Shown here: positions 37,611 through 42,680 of the stretch, piece after piece
Numbering within the stretch: position 1 is the stretch's first letter
Layout of the letters: every line of letters starts with the position of its first letter
Source: Bacteroidota bacterium
GTDB taxonomy: Bacteria > Bacteroidota > Bacteroidia > JABEUT01
Length of the DNA stretch: 42,710 nt
Direction of reading: 5' to 3'
Assembly: GCA_013288205.1 (NCBI GenBank)
Contig: JABDCH010000009.1
Coordinates: 1-42,710 of the forward strand
Notes under the pieces: model-generated
The model's input: the letters and a program-made list of their open reading frames with translations, nothing else
Database searches by the model: none
What the model was told of the DNA's origin: nothing
Translations under genes and position numbers: made by a program

Positions 37611-37858
37611 TGACGGTATTTCATAGAAAAAATGATATTTTCAGACGTATAAATATATTTTATACATGGTTAGGATATACAACAACACGAAAATTCTACG
37701 TGCGTTCAATTATATGTGTGGCATTTGGCTTCACGATATGCTACATAGGAGCTCTTGCTTATGTTATAGTTGGATTTTTTATTATCGTAGGTGCATGGTT
37801 GATAATAGGCTTTCTATACAATTTTTGGCAAATGGTGAAAAACGGCAAATGGTTTTAA
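37610..37858 (+). CDS. Small hypothetical membrane protein, 82 aa
   Basis: Two strongly hydrophobic segments (SIICVAFGFTICYIGALAY and VIVGFFIIVGAWLIIGFLY) after a basic N-terminus (HRKNDIFRRI), ending NFWQMVKNGKWF. No recognised domain. The ATG lies directly at the end of the left inverted repeat. Its last 77 bp overlap the end of a minus-strand gene, so either one of the two may be mis-called or the overlap is real. Confidence 0.5.
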   Translation: MTVFHRKNDIFRRINIFYTWLGYTTTRKFYVRSIICVAFGFTICYIGALAYVIVGFFIIVGAWLIIGFLYNFWQMVKNGKWF

Positions 37859-38186
37859 TTATTTCTAAAAAATAGTAAATGGCCGGTAGCCATACAAGTA
37901 GTGCTACTTGATTGATAAAACTAATCTGTTTTTCTGCTATCTTATTTATATTACCATCAACATTCAATAGAGAAGGATTCTTTAATACTTTAAGCCCAGT
38001 TGATGTTATTAGGAAGGAATATGCAGTATAGGGATGAGGAGTAGCTAATCCGTTTTCTTCCAATATTATTTTTAAGGTGCTTTTAGTATCTTCATCTAAA
38101 TCCTTCCATATTTCATCAATTTTCGTATGCTCTTTTTTATCCCTCAAGAAATAAAGTGTGTGTAGAATTAATTCCTTGTCGGTCAT
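37782..38186 (-). CDS. Hypothetical protein, winged-helix-like N-terminus and C-terminal membrane segment
   Basis: About 134 residues from ATG 38186 (MTDKELILHTLYFLRDKKEH); an upstream ATG at 38195 exists. The first ~75 residues (KIDEIWKDLDEDTKSTLKIILEENGLA...YSFLITSTGLKVL) look like a small winged-helix or DUF-type domain. One membrane-like segment follows (FINQVALLVWLPAIYYFLEII) and then a short basic Cys-containing tail that overlaps the gene at 37610. A minus-strand TAGTTTTG lies at 38203-38210. No known family recognised. Confidence 0.6.
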   Translation of the reverse strand: MTDKELILHTLYFLRDKKEHTKIDEIWKDLDEDTKSTLKIILEENGLATPHPYTAYSFLITSTGLKVLKNPSLLNVDGNINKIAEKQISFINQVALLVWLPAIYYFLEIIKTICRFSPFAKNCIESLLSTMHLR

Positions 38187-38202
38187 ACTTTCCATTAAGC
38201 TA

Positions 38203-38210
38203 CAAAACTA
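38203..38210 (-). promoter_or_regulatory. -7 element for the minus-strand gene at 37782
   Basis: Minus-strand TAGTTTTG, exact match, about 17 bases before ATG 38186; favours that start over 38195. Confidence 0.45.
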
Positions 38211-38211
38211 C

Positions 38212-38267
38212 TATATTAACAATACAGGTATTCAGTATGCTATTGTTATGGTAATATATTAACAATA
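38212..38267. promoter_or_regulatory. Candidate operator: two 13-bp direct repeats plus one inverted half copy
   Basis: TATATTAACAATA occurs exactly at 38212-38224 and 38255-38267 (43 bp apart), with an inverted TATTGTTA at 38241-38248. The outer copies adjoin the minus- and plus-strand -7 elements at 38203-38210 and 38272-38279. This is the layout of a regulator site between divergent promoters. Confidence 0.5.
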
Positions 38268-38271
38268 TTTC

Positions 38272-38279
38272 TACATTTG
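38272..38279 (+). promoter_or_regulatory. -7 element upstream of the structured RNA region
   Basis: TACATTTG, exact TAnnTTTG. Transcription would start near 38284, about 46 bases before the RNA hairpin and 260 bases before the outer-membrane gene. A TTG at 38243-38245 is 26 bases upstream, longer than usual. Confidence 0.5.
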
Positions 38280-38329
38280 TATCCTAAACCTAAAAAGGGA
38301 ATGGCATAAAACAAAGGATAAACTAACAT

Positions 38330-38491
38330 AATCAGCGTTAGCTTTCTTGCTTCTGGAAACTTAGACAATCTCCGGCAATTTACAAGGATAAGTTATACGC
38401 TCACGTCAAGGCGTGGGCTTTACTTATTTGTAAATTAGGTTCGTCTAAGTACCTCAGATGCGATAAGATAAATGTCCCACGCTGATTTTTT
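38330..38491 (+). ncRNA. Candidate structured RNA, 6S-like or attenuator leader
   Basis: Five nested helices fit one long hairpin: AATCAGCGT (38330-38338) with ACGCTGATT (38479-38487); ACTTAGAC (38359-38366) with GTCTAAGT (38443-38450); AATTTACAA (38377-38385) with TTGTAAATT (38428-38436); ATAAGT (38388-38393) with ACTTAT (38422-38427); GCTCACG (38399-38405) with CGTGGGC (38412-38418), one G-U. A large internal loop (20 and 28 bases) sits above the closing stem, and six Ts end the region. This outline, ~160 bases, resembles 6S RNA, for which Bacteroidota have a divergent form. Alternatively it is the leader of the gene at 38543. Structure is seen; identity is inference. Confidence 0.5.
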
Positions 38492-38542
38492 ATACAACTA
38501 ACCCCTGTTCGGGACATTGGGGAAACACAAAACCAATGTTCT

Positions 38543-39304
38543 ATGAAAACATCATTCTTATTCATTTCCCTGCTTTTACTATTTGATTGTAGTTCCAAAG
38601 CACAAACCACCCAAACACCTGCGACGGGTTCAGAAAATCCTACGACGGGATTCATAGCTCTTAATTATGGTACTGCCAAACCGTTAGGGAATTATGCTTC
38701 AACCAGTAACTCCAGCTCCAGCGGGTATGCTATTTCCGGCTCTGACCTGAGTATATCAGCAGGTGTGCCAATAAACCATTCCCACTTTGGAGTAGCTTTT
38801 AAATTTGACCATTTTACAAATGGGTATGATGAGCAATCGTTAAATAGTAACCAGACGGCCAATAATCCAGGTTATATATGGAACGTCAGTGCAGACAGTT
38901 ATTCGGGACAAACCGTGCTGATTGGATTGTATGGTACACTCCCCTTACATCACTTTGCCTTTGATTACAGGTTCATGGGCGGTATTATGTTTGCTAATTA
39001 TCCTGAAATAAGTTACAGTGCTTTGGATAATAATGCCGATACCATGAGCAATACAAACCAAAGTTCAGCCAGCAGCAGTTCTTTTGCCTTTGATATTGGA
39101 ATAGGGTTACGTTGGAATGTTAGTAATCATTTCTGCTTACGAATAGATTATGATTACCTGGCATCCAGCCAGTCATTCACTGTAAACACCGAACAAACAA
39201 ATACATATAGCGGAACTTCCATTAGCCAGCCTGTTATGTATAAGCAGCAATATACCATGGCCAATGTAACGTTTGGTATAGGATATGTATTTGACAGAGA
39301 ATAA
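38543..39304 (+). CDS. Outer-membrane beta-barrel protein
   Basis: 253 residues. MKTSFLFISLLLLFDCSSKA is a signal sequence (a lipobox-like FDCS is possible but weak), followed by QTTQTPATGSENPTTG. Barrel strands include GFIALNYGTAKPLGNYA, HFGVAFKFDHFTNGY, GQTVLIGLYGTLPLHHFAFDYRFMGGIMFANY, SSFAFDIGIGLRWNVSNHFCLRIDYDYLAS, and the final MANVTFGIGYVFDR. Similar in kind to the three barrels at 20-23 kb. The start codon is preceded by mutually exclusive hairpins (see findings), so translation may be controlled by RNA structure. Confidence 0.78.
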   Translation: MKTSFLFISLLLLFDCSSKAQTTQTPATGSENPTTGFIALNYGTAKPLGNYASTSNSSSSGYAISGSDLSISAGVPINHSHFGVAFKFDHFTNGYDEQSLNSNQTANNPGYIWNVSADSYSGQTVLIGLYGTLPLHHFAFDYRFMGGIMFANYPEISYSALDNNADTMSNTNQSSASSSSFAFDIGIGLRWNVSNHFCLRIDYDYLASSQSFTVNTEQTNTYSGTSISQPVMYKQQYTMANVTFGIGYVFDRE

Positions 39305-39324
39305 TCCATTTAAACTATGATTTT

Positions 39325-39711
39325 ATGAAACACAAAATTTTAATATTAGCCTTATCCCTATTACTCGGAACTATGGGTTATGCCCAAACTTATTATGTCA
39401 AACCTAAGGATGGGATAGAGCAGCCTATTATTAATAAGCTAATTGATCTGAAGCAGAATGTCACCATGAAACAAGAAAATTCAGATTACACTATTGATTG
39501 CTCTAACATAGTGCTGATACGTTCTTTAAAAGCAAAGGGGTTTGTGATAATCACGGATTCAAAGACAGGTAACGTATTGGGTAAGTCCGACGAGATAACC
39601 GGCGCCATAAATGACTGGGGTAAGATGGCAGGGAAAGATGCCCGTTATAAAGCCACGGAAAAATTTTCTGAGAAGTACCTTTCCGAGATGATTCTAAAAC
39701 TTAAAAAATAA
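39325..39711 (+). CDS. Small secreted hypothetical protein, 128 aa
   Basis: Signal peptide MKHKILILALSLLLGTMGYAQ, cut before TYYVKPKDG. The mature ~107 residues are mixed alpha/beta with Lys-rich ends; it contains DLKQNVTMKQENSDYTIDCSNIVLI and GFVIITDSKTGNVLGKSDE, and a helical tail. One cysteine. Likely periplasmic or surface. I recognise no family. It follows the barrel gene by 20 bp and precedes a small membrane gene by 5 bp, suggesting a three-gene operon. Confidence 0.7.
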   Translation: MKHKILILALSLLLGTMGYAQTYYVKPKDGIEQPIINKLIDLKQNVTMKQENSDYTIDCSNIVLIRSLKAKGFVIITDSKTGNVLGKSDEITGAINDWGKMAGKDARYKATEKFSEKYLSEMILKLKK

Positions 39712-39716
39712 AAGCC

Positions 39717-39911
39717 ATGAAAGTATTATCTATTTTTAGCTTATTAATAAGCCTTGCTGCACTTTTATTCAGTGTATATTTATTGATTGTCCCGGATTTA
39801 TATGGTGGAAAAATAAAATTTTGCGGACTTGCATTTTTATTCGTTTCCATTTATTTCCTATGCTTTTCAATAATAGCAATCTCTTTCTCATTCCGAAAAA
39901 GAAAGGAATAA
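39717..39911 (+). CDS. Small two-helix membrane protein, 64 aa
   Basis: Almost all of it is two membrane segments: VLSIFSLLISLAALLFSVYLLIV and FCGLAFLFVSIYFLCFSIIAISFSF, joined by PDLYGGKIK, ending in basic RKRKE. No family recognised. Last gene of the small operon and followed directly by a hairpin terminator. Confidence 0.6.
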   Translation: MKVLSIFSLLISLAALLFSVYLLIVPDLYGGKIKFCGLAFLFVSIYFLCFSIIAISFSFRKRKE

Positions 39912-39912
39912 C

Positions 39913-39942
39913 AAAAAGGCACGGTGAATACTGTGCCTTTTT
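39913..39942 (+). terminator. Rho-independent terminator, probably bidirectional
   Basis: AAAAAGGCAC (39913-39922) pairs perfectly with GTGCCTTTTT (39933-39942) around a 10-base loop. It follows the stop of the small membrane gene by 1 base and also lies 24 bases beyond the minus-strand transposase stop. Confidence 0.88.
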
Positions 39943-39966
39943 ACTTGTAGTAATGAGTATTTGGTT

Positions 39967-41241
39967 TTAATTCCTACTTTTTTTTGAATATCCTCTTTGC
40001 CCATAAGGAAGGTGGGCTTTTTTTCGCTTTTTCTTTGTGGAGGTACGGTTCAGATATTTTATGTGGTCTTTCCATTGCTGTTGGTTTCGTTTAGCAGGGA
40101 CTTTACCCGGCGTACCTCCGGTGGGTTTTCGTTTAGGCTTTGGTTTCTTGGGGCGTTTCTTCCTAACCTTTTCGCCATATACAACCTTTCTAATGTTTCC
40201 CTTCGGCTTATACCTGACTTGGCATTTCTTATCGGTAATGGCATTTTCAATTGTTTCACCGAAAGCAGCTTTCTTTTCGCTTTTACCTCTCCGGTTATAT
40301 TTATAGGCAGCTTCAGCCAAATAAAAAGGTAGGTACTTCTTACTGAGTACATGATATTGTCCCCGAATACCGTTTTTAATAATTGACCACACCCCCTCGA
40401 TAGTGTTAGTGTGTATAGAATCTTTAATACCTTCCAGATGTTTTACATACTCTTTTTCGCTATGATTTACGGTATAGTGCTGTATTACTTTATCAAAACG
40501 ATTATAGGACGAAAAATCATCCGTCATAACGGTAGAATTTTTCATGTTCACATATTGCTTAAGCATCCGCAACATTTCTATCCCTGTCAGACTGTCTTGC
40601 ACTTTTAAGGCTACCCTTCCTTTATCTACGCCCCGTTCTACAATACCAACCACCTTTACTTTATCCGTGGCCCGGCCACGGCCATAGGTCTTACCTGTAT
40701 ACTTCCAACGGTCTTTCCTCCAGTCGTCCGTAGAAAAGTCACGGTAGCCTATGGTGGCAAGATGGGCAGCCGGCTTCCGGTGTCTCGGTTTACCACCGAT
40801 ATAGGCTTCATCCATCTCAACAATGCCCTCTAACATTTGTACCTGGTCGAGCATAGCACACCTTACCTTCATTGCCGTAAACCATGCCGTTTTATAGGTA
40901 ATACCCAAATCCCGCATAATATTCATAGCAGATATGCCTTTTCGGGCATTAAGCATCAGAGCAATAACAGCAAACCATTTTGGCAAAGGCAGTTTACTGG
41001 CCTCGAAAATAGTACCTGTTAAAACGGTAAAATCACGGTTGCATGAGTTACAATGGTATGATGGAGTTTTATAAATTCGGGCTACCCGCTTTTTCTTAAA
41101 TTTTCTTCGTTTACCGCGCACTGATATATTATTCTTACCACAATGGGGACAAATGGGCTTCTTGCCCCAACGCACTTGCTGTAAGTGTTTTATGCACTTT
41201 AAATGAGTATTAAATCTTGTTTGTAGTTCAATTAAATTCAT
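39967..41241 (-). CDS. IS1595/ISXO2-type transposase with long basic C-terminal tail
   Basis: 424 residues. A zinc ribbon lies at the N-terminus (Cys31-x2-Cys34 and Cys64-x2-Cys67). The DDE domain has Asp144 in VEMDEAYIGG, Asp241 in MTDDFSSY and Glu282 in HTNTIEGVWS, the pattern of the IS1595 family. Family transposases are usually ~300-340 residues; here about 90 extra residues rich in Lys, Arg and Pro follow (KKRPKKPKPKRKPTGG). The reading frame is intact. No terminal repeats were found close to the gene; the nearest long inverted repeats are the 30-bp pair at 37.58 and 42.7 kb. The tRNA-like gene ends 14 bp before its start codon. Confidence 0.88.
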   Translation of the reverse strand: MNLIELQTRFNTHLKCIKHLQQVRWGKKPICPHCGKNNISVRGKRRKFKKKRVARIYKTPSYHCNSCNRDFTVLTGTIFEASKLPLPKWFAVIALMLNARKGISAMNIMRDLGITYKTAWFTAMKVRCAMLDQVQMLEGIVEMDEAYIGGKPRHRKPAAHLATIGYRDFSTDDWRKDRWKYTGKTYGRGRATDKVKVVGIVERGVDKGRVALKVQDSLTGIEMLRMLKQYVNMKNSTVMTDDFSSYNRFDKVIQHYTVNHSEKEYVKHLEGIKDSIHTNTIEGVWSIIKNGIRGQYHVLSKKYLPFYLAEAAYKYNRRGKSEKKAAFGETIENAITDKKCQVRYKPKGNIRKVVYGEKVRKKRPKKPKPKRKPTGGTPGKVPAKRNQQQWKDHIKYLNRTSTKKKRKKAHLPYGQRGYSKKSRN

Positions 41242-41255
41242 AGGTTATTGTTTTG

Positions 41256-41329
41256 AAGGCGGTACAGGAATCGAACCTGCATCACTCAGCCTCCGCAGAC
41301 TGAGGCTCTATCCGTTGAGCTAACCGCCT
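41256..41329 (-). tRNA. tRNA or tRNA-like gene with unusual anticodon arm (possibly Arg, GCG)
   Basis: The body is a good tRNA: seven-pair acceptor stem AGGCGGT/ACCGCCT, T8-A9, D-arm GCTC/GAGC with GG in the loop, T-arm GCAGG-TTCGATT-CCTGT. The anticodon arm is odd: 24 bases lie between D-stem and T-stem, and the best helix is seven pairs, CTCAGTC with GGCTGAG, leaving a six-base loop TGCGGA. Forcing the normal loop CTGCGGA (anticodon GCG after U33, Arg) leaves a bulged G in the stem. Position 73 is T and CCA is not encoded. A degenerate -7 box GACCTTTG lies just upstream. Confidence 0.6.
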
Positions 41330-41357
41330 ATAAAACAAAGGTCAGGTAGTTTAATTT

Positions 41358-41427
41358 GGCTATGTACATGCAGAATATACCTTTTTACATGTACATCTAA
41401 AATGTACATGATTTAATGTACATAGCC
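41358..41427. repeat. Array of four ATGTACAT palindromes with nested inverted repeats
   Basis: ATGTACAT occurs at 41362, 41389, 41402 and 41416. The outer copies form a 12-bp inverted repeat (GGCTATGTACAT at 41358-41369 with ATGTACATAGCC at 41416-41427). The inner two form a 9-bp inverted repeat with a 5-base loop (41388-41396 and 41402-41410). Position is between the tRNA-like gene and the promoter at 41452. Confidence 0.75.
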
Positions 41428-41451
41428 CATGTAGGTTAAATAAAAAATATT

Positions 41452-41459
41452 TATCTTTG
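41452..41459 (+). promoter_or_regulatory. -7 element of a possible short transcript
   Basis: TATCTTTG, exact TAnnTTTG. The next hairpin terminator is at 41506-41532, so a transcript of about 70 bases starting near 41464 would result. No reading frame of note lies in between. Confidence 0.4.
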
Positions 41460-41463
41460 CTTT

Positions 41464-41477
41464 CTCCGCAGACTGAG
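41464..41477 (+). repeat. Second copy of the tRNA anticodon-arm sequence (antisense)
   Basis: CTCCGCAGACTGAG is identical to plus-strand 41291-41304, which is the antisense of the tRNA-like anticodon arm. The two copies are in the same orientation, 173 bp apart. Confidence 0.75.
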
Positions 41478-41505
41478 ATTTCCTTAAATGGAAAAAGCTA
41501 ACTGA

Positions 41506-41532
41506 AAAGCCTCATAGAAATATGGGGCTTTA
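41506..41532. terminator. Hairpin terminator between the short transcript and the 41533 gene
   Basis: AAAGCCTCAT pairs with ATGGGGCTTT (one G-U) around a short loop. On the plus strand it is followed by ATTATTTT; on the minus strand it directly follows the stop of the gene at 41533 and is followed by CAGTT. Probably bidirectional. Confidence 0.75.
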
Positions 41533-42099
41533 TTATTTTAGACAAGAAGCGACAAAGTTTGCGGCTTCATGATTTTTTACAAATTCCGTATCGTCCTTGA
41601 AAATACCAAAGGATAATACGATGTGCCCTATTATGGTATATCTCCTGTTTTTAGAATATTTTGAAATAAATTTCTTTGATAAGAACCTATCCATAAATTC
41701 CTGTATCAATCTGTCTGCTTCCATACAAAGTACTTTCCTATCCTTACTGGTTATTCCTTTTTCATCAATAAATACCAGTAACCTGTATACTACGTAGCTT
41801 ATCGCATCGTGAATAGTTTTCCCATTTTCTAATTTATCAGGGATTATCGCTCTTTTATCTTTCTTACCGTGACTTCGTATCCTCTCCATAGCTTTTGGCT
41901 CTATTTCTCCCATCCGCTTAATCCTGTTCAATATTTCATCATGGTCTATTCCTTTAAATAACCCAAACATTGAGGCAAGCTTATCTTCTACCTTTTCACG
42001 AATCTTAGGAGGTATGGATTCTACAATAGAAGGCAGTGTCTTATCGTAATCTACTTTCTTTATTTTAAAGTAATAGTATTCTTTGTCCTTTCCTTTCAT
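41533..42099 (-). CDS. Hypothetical protein, ~188 aa, helix-rich, charged
   Basis: Starts at ATG 42099 (MKGKDKEYYYFKIKKVDYDK); a TTG frame start lies at 42108. It is soluble and highly charged, with probable long helices (PPKIREKVEDKLASMFGLFKGIDHDEILNRIKRM, DRLIQEFMDRFLSKKFISKYSKNRR). No membrane segment, signal peptide or known motif. The -7 element TATCTTTG at 42128-42121 supports expression. It is divergent from the micro-protein genes at 42238. Confidence 0.65.
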   Translation of the reverse strand: MKGKDKEYYYFKIKKVDYDKTLPSIVESIPPKIREKVEDKLASMFGLFKGIDHDEILNRIKRMGEIEPKAMERIRSHGKKDKRAIIPDKLENGKTIHDAISYVVYRLLVFIDEKGITSKDRKVLCMEADRLIQEFMDRFLSKKFISKYSKNRRYTIIGHIVLSFGIFKDDTEFVKNHEAANFVASCLK

Positions 42100-42120
42100 T
42101 ATATACAATAAGTAATTTCA

Positions 42121-42128
42121 CAAAGATA
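42121..42128 (-). promoter_or_regulatory. -7 element for the 41533 gene
   Basis: Minus-strand TATCTTTG, exact match, 22 bases before the ATG at 42099. It directly abuts the plus-strand promoter of the micro-protein genes. Confidence 0.5.
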
Positions 42129-42156
42129 TTGATTAAAAAAAATATTTGTATATTTG
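42129..42156 (+). promoter_or_regulatory. Complete Bacteroidota promoter of the micro-protein genes
   Basis: TTG (42129-42131), 17-base spacer, TATATTTG (42149-42156), a full match to TTG-N(17-23)-TAnnTTTG. Transcription should start near 42161-42163, exactly at the leader hairpin. Confidence 0.7.
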
Positions 42157-42162
42157 CCTCCG

Positions 42163-42220
42163 AATCCCTTCCGGTGTCCACTGTTATATGTTAATTCATA
42201 TAGCCCATCCGGAAGGGATT
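42163..42220 (+). promoter_or_regulatory. Leader hairpin of the micro-protein mRNA
   Basis: AATCCCTTCCGG (42163-42174) pairs perfectly with CCGGAAGGGATT (42209-42220). Inside, TATATG (42185-42190) pairs with CATATA (42197-42202). The 3' arm ends 17 bases before the ATG at 42238. The stem probably forms the very 5' end of the message. Confidence 0.65.
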
Positions 42221-42237
42221 TCCCATTTACTTATAAA

Positions 42238-42438
42238 ATGAAACCAGACATAACATTTCAGGAACGCGCAAAATTGGGTGCTGAGGCATTAGCCAAACAG
42301 CCGCCTGTTACGTTGGAAGAAATGAGGGCCCAATCGCTTCGTGTACGAGGTGATTTTCCAACACAAGAAGAAGCATTGAAATTTGTTAGGACTTTAACGA
42401 ATGAGGAATACATAAACTATGTAAAGGGTATCAAATAA
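42238..42438 (+). CDS. Small hypothetical protein, 66 aa, first of a paralogous pair
   Basis: From ATG 42238: MKPDITFQERAKLGAEALAK, then QPPVTLEEMRAQSLRVRGDF, and a tail containing LTNEEYINYVKGIK. A longer frame (42154) overlaps the promoter and leader hairpin and is not likely to be the start. Soluble, helical, charged. Its middle (LGAEALAKQPPVTLEEM...QSLRVR) aligns with the next protein (RGMELLSKQQPTTFEKA...QAERVR), so the two are paralogues. Family unknown; size and pairing recall antitoxins, but there is no toxin partner to support that. Confidence 0.65.
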   Translation: MKPDITFQERAKLGAEALAKQPPVTLEEMRAQSLRVRGDFPTQEEALKFVRTLTNEEYINYVKGIK

Positions 42439-42617
42439 TGGAATCAGAAGATAAAAATCGAGTTCAGGAAAAAGGCGTGGATATTGCACCCTTAAGGGAA
42501 AACAGTAGAAGGGGAATGGAACTACTATCCAAGCAGCAGCCCACTACATTCGAGAAAGCAAAAGAACAGGCGGAAAGAGTAAGGAATGGAACTCTCTCAA
42601 GCAGTAAGAAGCAATAA
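42438..42617 (+). CDS. Small hypothetical protein, 59 aa, second of a paralogous pair
   Basis: ATG at 42438 shares one base with the preceding TAA (TAATG), a translational coupling arrangement. The protein begins MESEDKNRVQEKGVDIAPLR, contains RGMELLSKQQPTTFEKAKEQ and ends in a Ser/Lys-rich tail. It is highly charged with no membrane segment. Shares the KQxPxTxE-x5-Q-x2-RVR motif with the upstream protein. Function unknown. Confidence 0.6.
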   Translation: MESEDKNRVQEKGVDIAPLRENSRRGMELLSKQQPTTFEKAKEQAERVRNGTLSSSKKQ

Positions 42618-42648
42618 TAAAATACCGGCTTTTTTATAACCTAATACT

Positions 42649-42656
42649 TATATTTG
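42649..42656 (+). promoter_or_regulatory. -7 element for a transcript leaving the window
   Basis: TATATTTG, exact TAnnTTTG. A transcript from here would carry the right inverted repeat in its first 50 bases. No -33 TTG at usual distance. Confidence 0.4.
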
Positions 42657-42680
42657 TGAAAATAACGGCAAAAAACAGCC

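Noticed and set aside
37610-37858. PspC-family assignment for the small membrane protein
   Set aside because: It lacks the PspC glycine/aspartate motif and only shares general hydrophobicity.
40037-40608. Several plus-strand reading frames over the transposase
   Set aside because: They are shadow frames opposite a well-supported DDE transposase with no recognisable domain or promoter.
41242-41260. Terminal inverted repeat of the insertion sequence just upstream of the transposase
   Set aside because: Only 14 bp separate the start codon from the tRNA-like gene, and no match was found near 39943-39966. Any true end must lie farther out.
39936-41398. CCTTTTTAC-TGTA sequence shared by the terminator at 39936 and the ATGTACAT array near 41381
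   Set aside because: Both are in the same orientation, differ at one base and consist largely of a T-run, so they are unlikely to be element ends.
41358-41427. CRISPR array
   Set aside because: The repeats are 8-bp palindromes with irregular short gaps and no spacer pattern or cas genes.
42154-42237. N-terminal extension of the first micro-protein
   Set aside because: It would overlap the -7 element and the leader hairpin; the ATG at 42238 fits the promoter better.
42238-42617. Toxin-antitoxin pair
   Set aside because: The two proteins are paralogues of each other, and neither shows a toxin fold motif or DNA-binding motif.
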